DNA of 25,130 nt, from contig JAYSUJ010000033.1 in the NCBI GenBank assembly GCA_043719155.1, positions 1 to 25,130 on the forward strand. Direction: 5' to 3'. Shown here one piece after another: positions 6,494-13,998 of this stretch. A program made the position numbers and the translations under genes. Source of the stretch: JBBQKQ01 sp043719155. Lineage in GTDB: Bacteria > Patescibacteriota > Minisyncoccia > Phycocordibacterales > UBA5272. The stretch's first letter is position 1. Each line of letters begins with the position of its first letter. The notes under the pieces were generated by a model, which ran no database searches, was not told the DNA's origin, and saw nothing but the letters and a program-made list of their open reading frames with translations.

Positions 6494-8453
6494 CTCTGAC
6501 CTTTTGTATCATTTTATAGTCTATTGACTTTAACTCTAAGTCTGTTTTTTCAACTATACATTTATATACATCACCCATTCTTATAATTGTACCTCTATCC
6601 CCTATTACAGAATAAGATTTTTCATCAAATTTAAAATATTCATCACCCAAATCTTTAAATTTTATTAAACCTTCACATTTACTATATTCATCTTCTAAAA
6701 ATATTCCAAAATTGGTTAGCGCTGAAACCAAACAAGTTACCTCTTTCCCTATTTTTGTACTCATATACTCTACTTGCTTGTAGCGAGTAGAATTTCTCTC
6801 AGCTTCAGCTGCGTCTTTTTCTCTTTCGCTACACCTAAGACACATAGCTTCAAATATACCAAACTCTTCTGGACTAGTTTTTTCACCTAACAAATACCTC
6901 TTCATTAGTCTGTGTATCATTACATCTGGGTAGCGGCGAATGGGTGAAGTAAAGTGAGAATAGTATTGAAAAGCTAAACCATAGTGGCCAATGTTTTGGG
7001 TTGTGTAAACGGCCTTTTGCATAGAACGAATAATTTGATTTTGAATGGTAGTCTTGTTTGGATCATTGTCTTTTTCCAAACTTTCCATTACTCGGTTCAA
7101 ATCAAAAGGAGAAACGGTGTCATCTTTAAAGGGAGCCTTGTATCCCAAATTAAAAAGAAAGATCGAGAGATTATGCATTTTTTCTGCATCTGGCTTGTCG
7201 TGAACTCTGTAAATTCCCACATGAGTTTTGGCACCTAAGTTACTAACATATCTTGCCACTTCCTCATTAGCCAAAAGCATGAACTCTTCGACAAGTTTAT
7301 GGGCATCAAAGCGCACTTTTCGCATTACCTCAACTGGCACGCCGTTGGAATCAAGCTTAAATTTCACTTCCTCTGTTTCCATGGAAAGTGCCCCATTTTG
7401 AAAACGTTTTTCTTTGAGTTTTTTAGCTGTATTATTTAAGGTGACGACTTCTTTCTTAAATGGCCCGTCTGTTTTTCCAGTTATAACGTCTTGCGCGTCT
7501 TCGTAAGAAAAACGCTTGTGAGAATGTATAACAGTTTCTCCAAACCATTTATTTCTAAGTTCTAAAGTATCAGTGTTTATCTCTACTATCGCTGACATTG
7601 TTAACCTATCTACACCCTCAACTAGCGAGCACAGGTCGTTTGACAAAACTTCTGGCAACATCGGCACTACACGGTCTACCAAATAGACAGAAGTCGTACG
7701 TTGTTTTGCCTCGTTGTCCATAGCTGTACCTTCCTTTAAATAATGAGAAACATCAGCAATATGTACTCCTACCTCTACCCAATTATTTTCTAAAAAATTT
7801 ACAGAAATAGCATCGTCAAAATCTTTGGCATCTATTGGATCAATAGTAAAAGTAGTTATTTTTCTAAAATCTCTTCTTCCAAAAATATCTTTTTCTTGTA
7901 TTCCCGCATTATGAATTTTAAGAGCCTCATCCTCAACCTCTTTTGGAAAACCAACTTTAAAACCTTTTTCAAAAGAAAAACTTGCCATTTCGGCTTTACT
8001 GTCACCCCTTACACCAAGGACTTCCGTGACTTTTCCAATAGGACTTTTTTTTATATCGTCCCAACTCTCTATTTGTACTACTACCTTTTCATTATTTTTA
8101 GCTCCATTTAAATTCTCTGTGGGTACAAAAAAATCAGTGTAGACTTTTTTGTCATGGGATACGAAATAAAAGCGACCCTTGTCTTCCTCTAAATGTCCAG
8201 CATAGAGGTCTTGCTTTCTTTCTAAAATTTCTAAAACTTTTGCGAAATAGGTTATGTCTCCATATTTATCCTCCTTATCTATTATTTCTAATTTTACTTT
8301 GTCCCCGTGAAAAGCTTTATTCAAATTGTCATAGGCAATATCCACACGCAGTTTTGCATCTAACATTTTTTTATCGAAAAACTTTGCAAAACCTGCACCT
8401 TTTGCATTTATCCCTAACGAGCATTCTAATATATCACCTTTTTTAAATTTCAT
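6465..8453 (-). CDS. rnr: Ribonuclease R (RNB-family 3'-5' exoribonuclease)
   Basis: RNase R degrades structured RNA 3' to 5' in mRNA and rRNA turnover. The 662 residues show N-terminal cold-shock-like OB segments (about 1-150), then the RNB catalytic domain with TIDPIDAKDFDDAIS (about 203-217; Asp 205, 211, 213 and 214 are the metal ligands), HIADVSHYL, TTSVYLVDRVVPMLPEVLSN and YSHFTSPIRRYPDVMIHRL. A C-terminal S1 domain follows (about 570-645, CLVSALTNFGIFLE). It is shorter than E. coli RNase R, lacking the HTH start and long basic tail, and is typical in size for small genomes. The extended -10 TGTTATAAT (8471-8479) sits in the space right after the upstream terminator. Neighbouring RNase III and the structured RNAs make an RNA-processing theme. 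Confidence 0.95.
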   Translation of the reverse strand: MKFKKGDILECSLGINAKGAGFAKFFDKKMLDAKLRVDIAYDNLNKAFHGDKVKLEIIDKEDKYGDITYFAKVLEILERKQDLYAGHLEEDKGRFYFVSHDKKVYTDFFVPTENLNGAKNNEKVVVQIESWDDIKKSPIGKVTEVLGVRGDSKAEMASFSFEKGFKVGFPKEVEDEALKIHNAGIQEKDIFGRRDFRKITTFTIDPIDAKDFDDAISVNFLENNWVEVGVHIADVSHYLKEGTAMDNEAKQRTTSVYLVDRVVPMLPEVLSNDLCSLVEGVDRLTMSAIVEINTDTLELRNKWFGETVIHSHKRFSYEDAQDVITGKTDGPFKKEVVTLNNTAKKLKEKRFQNGALSMETEEVKFKLDSNGVPVEVMRKVRFDAHKLVEEFMLLANEEVARYVSNLGAKTHVGIYRVHDKPDAEKMHNLSIFLFNLGYKAPFKDDTVSPFDLNRVMESLEKDNDPNKTTIQNQIIRSMQKAVYTTQNIGHYGLAFQYYSHFTSPIRRYPDVMIHRLMKRYLLGEKTSPEEFGIFEAMCLRCSEREKDAAEAERNSTRYKQVEYMSTKIGKEVTCLVSALTNFGIFLEDEYSKCEGLIKFKDLGDEYFKFDEKSYSVIGDRGTIIRMGDVYKCIVEKTDLELKSIDYKMIQKVREMGKRKIQA

Positions 8454-8470
8454 AGCTTTATTTGTTAGAG

Positions 8471-8479
8471 ATTATAACA
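8471..8479 (-). promoter_or_regulatory. rnr extended -10 promoter
   Basis: TGTTATAAT immediately after the T tract of the 8481-8507 terminator, 17 bases before the rnr ATG. No -35 was found. Confidence 0.55.
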
Positions 8480-8480
8480 T

Positions 8481-8507
8481 AAAAAAGGCGGAACCTGCGG
8501 TTCCGCC
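8481..8507 (-). terminator. Perfect terminator of the 74-aa membrane-protein gene
   Basis: GGCGGAACC (8499-8507) pairs with GGTTCCGCC (8487-8495) around a three-base loop, followed by six T. Confidence 0.92.
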
Positions 8508-8527
8508 CTCTGCAACCACGCTTTTCT

Positions 8528-8752
8528 TCACTTCAGTACCAGTAAATAATATGGTGCCATCAGTAATAAGAAAAGCGATATTCCCTGAAGCCCTGTCAAG
8601 AAACTGTTTTTGCAGTCTGTTTTTCTGCTTATGATGAAGGCCGTTGTCGCCGCCGCAAAGGACGGATAGACCATGTTCATCATAACAAATAACATAACAA
8701 GTAGTGGCTTCAAACCCAGTGGCTCGAGAACAACCTGCTCGAATACTGTCAT
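8528..8752 (-). CDS. Small two-helix membrane protein of unknown function
   Basis: A 74-residue protein with two hydrophobic segments, about 15-44 (PLLVMLFVMMNMV, then PSFAAATTAFII) and 55-73 (GLQGISLFLLLMAPYYLLVL), joined by a short basic Cys-containing loop (SRKTDCKNS). The start is well supported: GAGG lies five bases before the ATG, one of few clear Shine-Dalgarno sites in the window, and a consensus promoter at 8784-8811 gives a leader of about 25 bases. A perfect terminator follows 20 bases after the stop, so this is a self-contained monocistronic gene squeezed between smc and rnr. I know no family. A longer overlapping frame (8472-8792) is rejected because it would begin in the -10 box. 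Confidence 0.72.
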   Translation of the reverse strand: MTVFEQVVLEPLGLKPLLVMLFVMMNMVYPSFAAATTAFIISRKTDCKNSFLTGLQGISLFLLLMAPYYLLVLK

Positions 8753-8783
8753 TGGTTCCTCTTTCTCTATTTCTGGGAAATTT

Positions 8784-8811
8784 ATTATACAATATTTTAC
8801 AAAAAAGTCAA
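8784..8811 (-). promoter_or_regulatory. Consensus promoter of the 74-aa gene
   Basis: TTGACT (8806-8811), a 16-base spacer and TATAAT (8784-8789). The -35 lies five bases past the smc stop codon. Confidence 0.82.
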
Positions 8812-8815
8812 AATA

Positions 8816-11170
8816 CTATTTTGCGTACTCAATTGCATCTTCAAAGGAAACTGAAAGCACTTTAGAGTATCCATCTTTATGTAAAGTCACTCCATAAACT
8901 TGATTTGAAAAGTGCATAGTTTCTCGGTTATGTGTCACAACAATTAACTTGGTTTTTTCTTTTAACATGTCCAAAATTTCACCATATCTTTTCGAGTTCG
9001 CCTCGTCTAATGCTGCATCAGTTTCATCTAAAATCATAAACGGAGCTGGGTTTTGATTTATTATTGAAAAGTTTAGTGCAATAGAAACCAAGGCTCTTTC
9101 CCCACCAGACAAACTTTGCAGTCCCTTAACTTTCTTTTTAGGAAGCTCCACCTCCACCTCAATACCTAGTTTATTCTCAGGCACCTCTTCATCTTCTGAT
9201 TCTGTTTCTGCTTGAGTCTCACTTTTTCTTGGCTCAATTTCCACTTGAAAAACCTTGGCTGCCCCACCTCCAAAAAGCCTTTTTACATAAGCATCAAAAA
9301 TAGTGTTGATAAGCTCGAGACCGAGGTCAAACTCTTTTTTCAAGTTCAATTTTAAATCTATGATGAGTTGTTGCAAATTTAGCATGGCTTTTTCTAGATC
9401 CGATATCTCCTTGATCAAAAAACCATCTCTCTCTGTCATATTTTCAAAACTTTTTACAACCTCATCTGGGTTAGTAACCACACTTTCCTCTAGACGAATT
9501 TTTAACCTTTCTATATTTCTGCGGAGAGCATGAAAGTCATTTTCGTTTAGAATATTTCCAGAAACAAACTCAAAACTTTCACCTAAAATATTTTTAAATT
9601 CTTGTAAATCTTGCTTAAACTCATTTTCTTGACTTTTTATTTTTTCCGCAAATTCTAAATGTTGAGAAATTTTAACTTGCAACTGAGACCTTTCAAACAC
9701 AAGTCTTTGTACTTCCCTTTCAGCGTCAGCCTTTTTAAATTTAAATTCTAAAATTTGAGATTTGTAGTCTTCGCATTTTTTGGTGACAATCTCCAGTTTC
9801 AACTTCGTATTGTCTAGCTGTGGCAAAATTTGCAAAAGCTCTTTTTCATATTTTTGTTTTTCGTCTTGGTTTCTTTGGATTTTCTCTTGGGCTCTAGTAC
9901 GGATATTTTGTAAATAAGAAATTTGTTTTACATTGTCCTTACTCACAACCGAGCCTTTTGTTAGGAATTTCTTGAAACTAAAATCAATCTCTTTTACACT
10001 TTCTTTTATTAACCCCAAGCCATTGGTTTGAGATATTTTTTCCAGACTTGAGTCTATGATGTCGCGAGTTGCGTTTAAGTCTTTTTCACTGAAGATAATA
10101 TCATTACCGATGCTACCAATATTTCTTTTTTCACTTTCCACTTCTGTCACTTCTTGCAAATATCTTGACTGCTCTAGAGACAAATACTCTAAATTATTTT
10201 TCAAACTTCCTACTTTATTTTCATATTGCCTAAATTCATTTTGTACATGCACAAAAATCCGGTTTTCTTTTTCAAATTCATTTTCCAAAAAAGCCACATC
10301 GTGACTACCATCTTTGTAAAGACTTTTCTCTTTTTGCAAAATCTGCTCCCCTAAAGTATTTAAAGAGTACTGTAGATCTGAAATATTTTCTAAAGAATTT
10401 AACTCTTTTTTGGATGTTTCAAAAATAAGATTCTTATATGAAAGAAAGGTTTGAGCTTTCTCTGTTAGCTCGGTTCTGAATTCTTGACTTCTTTTTATTT
10501 TCTCAACCTGTTTTGCCAAAACAGTTAGCTCTGGCATCATTTCTTTTCGGCTTACTGTAGCTTCGCGAATATTTTCTTTAGTTTTTTCAGTTTTCTTTTC
10601 TGCTTCATTTATCCGTGAGTGGTAAATCTTCAAACCCAGAGCATCTTCTATTAACGTTTTTCTTTCTAAGGTATTTGCCTGTAAAACTCTATCTGCCTCA
10701 CCCTGAGAGATGTGCCAAGAACTTTTATTACCAAGATGGATGTAAAGCAAAAATTCCTGCAAATCTTTGTTGCGTATTTCTACTCCGTTCATCTCTATGG
10801 CAGACTTTCCATCTGCAAATATACTACGAGATATTGTCACTACATCTTTTTCTAAGGCATTTTTAATAAATATATTTTCAGTAGTATTTATTTTAACTAG
10901 GCTTGCATTATTTGTACTTTTAACAAATTCTATAGTTACAACCGCTTTACTGCTTTTTGCCGTGTTGCCGCGAAAGAGCATGTCAGTCGCGTCTTTGCCA
11001 CGCATGCTTTTTGTCGACTGTTCTCCCAGTACGAAACGTATAGCATCGGTAATATTGCTTTTTCCACTACCGTTTGGTCCTACGATGCCGGTTATTTTTG
11101 TGTCAAAAGTAAAAACACTTTTTTCATAAAAACTTTTAAAACCTTGGATTGTAAGTTTACTTATGTCCAT
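8816..11170 (-). CDS. smc: Short SMC-like chromosome segregation ATPase
   Basis: SMC proteins are ABC-type ATPases that organise and segregate chromosomes. The N-terminus has FKSF followed by Walker A GPNGSGKSN (31-39) and the SMC pattern FVLGEQSTKSMRG. The Q-loop-side segment reads SSWHISQGEADRVL, then ERKTLIEDALGLKIY. The C-terminus has LSGGERALVSIA (687 on), Walker B FMILDETDAALDE (about 711-723) and the H-loop VVTHNRETM (about 744). Two coiled-coil stretches lie between. At 784 residues it is about 400 shorter than usual SMC, and no hinge domain can be recognised in the middle, so the arms are short and the dimerisation mode is uncertain. scpA and scpB are not in the window. A TATAAA box six bases before the ATG is a possible leaderless promoter. 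Confidence 0.9.
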   Translation of the reverse strand: MDISKLTIQGFKSFYEKSVFTFDTKITGIVGPNGSGKSNITDAIRFVLGEQSTKSMRGKDATDMLFRGNTAKSSKAVVTIEFVKSTNNASLVKINTTENIFIKNALEKDVVTISRSIFADGKSAIEMNGVEIRNKDLQEFLLYIHLGNKSSWHISQGEADRVLQANTLERKTLIEDALGLKIYHSRINEAEKKTEKTKENIREATVSRKEMMPELTVLAKQVEKIKRSQEFRTELTEKAQTFLSYKNLIFETSKKELNSLENISDLQYSLNTLGEQILQKEKSLYKDGSHDVAFLENEFEKENRIFVHVQNEFRQYENKVGSLKNNLEYLSLEQSRYLQEVTEVESEKRNIGSIGNDIIFSEKDLNATRDIIDSSLEKISQTNGLGLIKESVKEIDFSFKKFLTKGSVVSKDNVKQISYLQNIRTRAQEKIQRNQDEKQKYEKELLQILPQLDNTKLKLEIVTKKCEDYKSQILEFKFKKADAEREVQRLVFERSQLQVKISQHLEFAEKIKSQENEFKQDLQEFKNILGESFEFVSGNILNENDFHALRRNIERLKIRLEESVVTNPDEVVKSFENMTERDGFLIKEISDLEKAMLNLQQLIIDLKLNLKKEFDLGLELINTIFDAYVKRLFGGGAAKVFQVEIEPRKSETQAETESEDEEVPENKLGIEVEVELPKKKVKGLQSLSGGERALVSIALNFSIINQNPAPFMILDETDAALDEANSKRYGEILDMLKEKTKLIVVTHNRETMHFSNQVYGVTLHKDGYSKVLSVSFEDAIEYAK

Positions 11171-11212
11171 TTATTATTTATAGTTTAATATATATTCATT
11201 TTTCTGTATGTA

Positions 11213-11242
11213 TTGACTTATACAAGATTTTTATTGTATAAT
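11213..11242 (+). promoter_or_regulatory. Consensus promoter of the 70-aa gene
   Basis: TTGACT (11213-11218), an 18-base spacer and TATAAT (11237-11242), placing the start of transcription near 11249. Confidence 0.82.
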
Positions 11243-11247
11243 GCGGA

Positions 11248-11277
11248 AACAGCAGATCCCCTGTTGTGTGTTACAGG
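11248..11277 (+). promoter_or_regulatory. Leader with two mutually exclusive hairpins over the RBS
   Basis: AACAG (11248-11252) can pair with CTGTT (11261-11265), or the overlapping CCTGT (11260-11264) can pair with ACAGG (11273-11277), which covers part of the Shine-Dalgarno AGGAG (11275-11279). The two foldings exclude each other, so the leader could switch ribosome access. The stems are only 5 bp and this is a hypothesis. Confidence 0.35.
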
Positions 11278-11286
11278 AGAGCCAAA

Positions 11287-11499
11287 ATGGCCAACATTTT
11301 GTTTGCAATCTGGGCTTTGGGTTATTTACCTGCAATGTTCTGGTGGATAAAAAGAGAGTGGGGCAAGCATACTACAATGTTCCAAACAGTGTTCGACCTT
11401 TTTTTCCTCACTTTCGTCGGAGCTTTTACTGCAGTAGTTTGGCCTGTGTGGCCGGTTTGGTGGGCTTTAATAAAAGTCGGAAACAAAAAACTCCGATAA
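11287..11499 (+). CDS. Small Trp-rich two-helix membrane protein
   Basis: A 70-residue protein with two hydrophobic segments, about 3-20 (ILFAIWALGYLPAMFWW) and 36-63 (DLFFLTFVGAFTAVVW, then PVWPVWWALI), a basic loop between and a basic tail KVGNKKLR. Eight tryptophans cluster at the segment ends, as at membrane interfaces. The ATG at 11287 is chosen over an upstream in-frame codon because AGGAG lies seven bases before it. Its own consensus promoter and a perfect bidirectional terminator make it monocistronic, the same layout as the 74-aa gene on the other side of smc, although the two sequences are not obviously alike. No family is recognised. A holin-like, small-toxin or accessory membrane role is possible but unsupported. 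Confidence 0.78.
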   Translation: MANILFAIWALGYLPAMFWWIKREWGKHTTMFQTVFDLFFLTFVGAFTAVVWPVWPVWWALIKVGNKKLR

Positions 11500-11521
11500 C
11501 ATTAAAGTTCAGACAAAGTAA

Positions 11522-11560
11522 AATAGGCTGTTGCTCGCCAGAGCAACAGCCTATTATTTT
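11522..11560. terminator. Bidirectional terminator between the 70-aa gene and rnc
   Basis: A perfect 15-bp stem (11522-11536 with 11541-11555) with loop GCCA. T-rich sequence follows on both strands, so it can serve the plus-strand gene and the rpmF-nusB-rnc transcript. Confidence 0.9.
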
Positions 11561-11571
11561 ATTAGAAACTT

Positions 11572-12264
11572 TTACCACCCCTTATTTTTAAGGGCATTTT
11601 GGGCAGCTACTTGTTCGGCTTCTTGCTTACTTTTACCGTCCCCCTCGGCTACTAGTTCGGACCCGAAATAAATAGCTACAATAAATTTCTTGTCATGATC
11701 AGGACCAGTCTCTTTCATGACTCTATATTTTGGGGTAAGACTGTAAATTGATTGAGACTTTTCTTGAACTTTACTTTTTGCATCTTTCAAAAGACCTCTT
11801 TTTACCACTTCGTCTGTTTTACTCAACAAAGTTTTTTTAATAAACTCATCCGCCTTTGCGAAACCTTGTTCCATATATATTGCCCCAATAACAGCTTCGT
11901 ATGCATCGGCTAAAATAGATTGTCTAGCACGACCCACGTCTTTGGCCTCACCTTTAGACAAAAATAAATACTCGTTCATCTCTAGTTCTAAGGCAATTTC
12001 TGACAGAGTCACAGCGTTTACAAGAGCTGCACGATGAGCTGTCAGGTCACCTTCATTTTTGTTTTTAAATTTATTAAAAAGAAAATCGGTTACAGACAAC
12101 TCTAAAACCGCATCACCCAAAAACTCTAGTCTTTCATTGTGCTCTAAACCTGTCTTACTGTTTTCGTTTATAAAACTTCTATGCACAAAAGCATTTTCTA
12201 AAAGCTTTATATCTTTAAACTCTACACCTATCCTCTCCTCAAATTCTTTAAAGTTTTTCTTCAT
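11572..12264 (-). CDS. rnc: Ribonuclease III
   Basis: RNase III cuts double-stranded RNA in rRNA and mRNA maturation. From the chosen ATG the protein has 230 residues: an endonuclease domain with the signature HNERLEFLGDAVLEL, the second acidic cluster DAYEAVIGAIYMEQGF, and a C-terminal dsRNA-binding domain ending GDGKSKQEAEQVAAQNAL. An upstream in-frame start at 12294 would add ten basic residues inside nusB. The ATG at 12264 is preferred because the family begins around FKEFEERIG. Either way the gene overlaps the end of nusB (stop at 12248), so translation is probably coupled. It is the last gene of an rpmF-nusB-rnc unit and ends before a strong terminator. Confidence 0.95.
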   Translation of the reverse strand: MKKNFKEFEERIGVEFKDIKLLENAFVHRSFINENSKTGLEHNERLEFLGDAVLELSVTDFLFNKFKNKNEGDLTAHRAALVNAVTLSEIALELEMNEYLFLSKGEAKDVGRARQSILADAYEAVIGAIYMEQGFAKADEFIKKTLLSKTDEVVKRGLLKDAKSKVQEKSQSIYSLTPKYRVMKETGPDHDKKFIVAIYFGSELVAEGDGKSKQEAEQVAAQNALKNKGW

Positions 12265-12739
12265 TTTTTTCTTCTTTATTATTTTCCAAATCATTAAATA
12301 TATTTCCTAAAACACCATTGATGAACTTACGAGATGTCTCACCACCAAAAGCTTTGGCAGCTTCTATGGCTTCGTTGATAGCTACTTTTTTTGGAGTACC
12401 TATCTCCTCTCCAAACAGCAATTCATAAATACCTAAACGTAAAATATTTCTGTTTACTGTATCTATTTTTTCTATTCCCCACTCAGGTGCTGCCTTTACT
12501 AACACTTGGTCCAGGACCTCTTTTTTGGCTAGAACACCCAAAGCTAGTTTTTCAGCAAACTCTGGGACTTCTTTGTTTTCTTCCAAAGTCAAAAGGTCAT
12601 AGTCCTCTACCTGCAAACACTGTTCATTAAAATTTCGCCTCAAGATACTTTTAATACTTTCTAAGTTGAATTCATTGCGAAAATCACATTCAAAGAGCGT
12701 CTGTATTACGATACTACGTAAATCATATCTTGAAGCCAT
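12248..12739 (-). CDS. nusB: Transcription antitermination factor NusB
   Basis: NusB binds boxA RNA with S10 and keeps RNA polymerase processive on rRNA operons. The 163 residues start with ASRYDLRSIVIQTLFECDF, equivalent to the family's R..A.q.Ly..d opening. The C-terminal half contains IDTVNRNILRLGIYEL, then TPKKVAINEAIEAAKAFGGETSRKFINGVLG, the most conserved NusB segment. The tail is Asn/Glu/Lys-rich and overlaps the rnc start. The gene begins 22 bases after rpmF with no visible promoter or Shine-Dalgarno, so it is presumed co-transcribed from the rpmF promoter. Confidence 0.94.
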   Translation of the reverse strand: MASRYDLRSIVIQTLFECDFRNEFNLESIKSILRRNFNEQCLQVEDYDLLTLEENKEVPEFAEKLALGVLAKKEVLDQVLVKAAPEWGIEKIDTVNRNILRLGIYELLFGEEIGTPKKVAINEAIEAAKAFGGETSRKFINGVLGNIFNDLENNKEEKNEEKL

Positions 12740-12761
12740 ATTTTAAAAGAAACACCAAAAA

Positions 12762-12950
12762 CTATTGAGTTTTCTTGGCTTTTATTTTCAACACTTGTTT
12801 ACCTTTGTACATACCACAGGCATCACACATTTTGTGACTTTGTACAAAAGCAGAACATTCTTTACACACTGTTAAATTTTTCGCTTCTAGAGCGTGGTGA
12901 CTACGACGATTTCTCGTGTGTCCCTTTGTATGTCTCATTCTTACTACCAT
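12762..12950 (-). CDS. rpmF: 50S ribosomal protein L32
   Basis: The 62-residue zinc-ribbon form of L32, with HTKGHTRNRRSHHAL in the rRNA-binding start, CKEC and CDAC as the zinc pairs, and GMYKGKQV as the conserved end of the ribbon. The ATG at 12950 (MVVRMRHTKG) is chosen over an internal ATG because a promoter with TTTACG, a 17-base spacer and TGCTATAAT ends seven bases before it, predicting a leaderless mRNA. The MVVRMRHT start is, from memory, a form common in Parcubacteria. It heads rpmF-nusB-rnc and diverges from dprA. Confidence 0.95.
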   Translation of the reverse strand: MVVRMRHTKGHTRNRRSHHALEAKNLTVCKECSAFVQSHKMCDACGMYKGKQVLKIKAKKTQ

Positions 12951-12957
12951 GAAAACA

Positions 12958-12986
12958 ATTATAGCACATAATTTGGTTTGCGTAAA
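12958..12986 (-). promoter_or_regulatory. rpmF promoter, leaderless start
   Basis: TTTACG (12981-12986), a 17-base spacer and TATAAT (12958-12963) with an extended TGC. Seven bases lie between the -10 and the ATG. Confidence 0.75.
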
Positions 12987-13032
12987 TATTTATACACAAC
13001 AGTGATTAGTATATGATTTATGTTTGTAATTA

Positions 13033-13041
13033 TGTTAGAAT
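13033..13041 (+). promoter_or_regulatory. dprA extended -10, leaderless start
   Basis: TGTTAGAAT, with exactly six bases before the ATG at 13048. No clear -35 was seen. Confidence 0.6.
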
Positions 13042-13047
13042 CTGCTG

Positions 13048-13989
13048 ATGTTTGGAAACTCAAAATCAACAAGAAAAATAGACTGGGACAAGGACTTTCC
13101 TATTTTAAAAATAGACAAAAAAGATTTTTATAAATACCCACTGCTAAAGAAACTAAATGAAATTGCTGACCCACCAAAACAAATTTATTATCGAGGTACT
13201 TTTCCTGGGGAACAATACAAATTTTTAGCTGTCGTTGGATCTAGATCTGTCACCAACTATGGCAAAGACGCCTTGAAATTTTTAATTGAGGGATTGGCAG
13301 GTTTTAATGTTTGCATTATCTCTGGTCTTGCTATGGGTATAGACAGTGAGGCGCATAAACAAGCTTTGAAAAATAACTTGCCCACCATCTCAGTTCCGGG
13401 CTCTGGCATCTCTCCTGAGATTCTGTATCCAAAACTAAATCAACAATTGGCAGAAGATATACTTCTTAGTGGTGGACTACTCATGAATGAGTTTGAGCCA
13501 GACTTTAAGTCTACTCTTTGGTCTTTCCCCGCCCGAAACCGAGTCATGGCAGCCATATCGGACGCAGTGTTGATAGTAGAAGCAGGTGAGAAGTCCGGCA
13601 CTCTCATCACAGCTCGCCTCGCCATGGAGTACAACAAAGATGTAATGTGTGTGCCGGGACAGATTTTTTCTAAAAATTCTTATGGTACAAACCATCTTAT
13701 TTCTGAGGGAGCAAAAATCGTCACTAAACCAGAAGACATTTTAGAAGAACTAAAAATTAAAATTCCAGATACAAAACTAGTTCTAAGTAAAAGAATAAGT
13801 TTAGAAAATCTAAACTTGAGTGAGCAAGAAAAGCTGGTTTTGGAAAACCTGAGTAATGAAGAAAAAACTAAAGAAAAAATATCTACAGAAACTGGTCTAG
13901 AAATTTCAGATTTGCTGATGGCTTTAACTTTACTGGAGATGAAGAATCTGATAAAAGAAACAGCCGGGTCGGTAAGGAGGGTTTTCTAG
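13048..13989 (+). CDS. dprA: DNA-processing protein DprA (Smf)
   Basis: DprA binds incoming single-stranded DNA during natural transformation and loads RecA. The 313 residues have the Rossmann-type DprA core: VVGSRSVTNYG at 62-72, IISGLAMGIDSEAHKQAL at 90-107, GSGISPEILYP at 118-128, FPARNRVMAAISDAVLIVEAGEKSGTLITA in short motifs between 160 and 189, and VPGQIFSKNSYGTNHLI at 202-218. A winged-helix-like tail follows (about 255-313). The N-terminal SAM-like extension of larger DprA proteins is reduced. No other competence gene is in the window. The gene is alone on the plus strand, converging on the 349-aa gene with nine bases between. Confidence 0.95.
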   Translation: MFGNSKSTRKIDWDKDFPILKIDKKDFYKYPLLKKLNEIADPPKQIYYRGTFPGEQYKFLAVVGSRSVTNYGKDALKFLIEGLAGFNVCIISGLAMGIDSEAHKQALKNNLPTISVPGSGISPEILYPKLNQQLAEDILLSGGLLMNEFEPDFKSTLWSFPARNRVMAAISDAVLIVEAGEKSGTLITARLAMEYNKDVMCVPGQIFSKNSYGTNHLISEGAKIVTKPEDILEELKIKIPDTKLVLSKRISLENLNLSEQEKLVLENLSNEEKTKEKISTETGLEISDLLMALTLLEMKNLIKETAGSVRRVF

Positions 13990-13998
13990 TTAAAAAAT

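Noticed and set aside
8472..8792. 106-codon minus-strand frame overlapping the 74-aa gene
   Set aside because: It would start at a TTG inside the -10 box, upstream of the predicted transcript, and runs through the terminator. The 74-aa frame has the Shine-Dalgarno and membrane-protein pattern.
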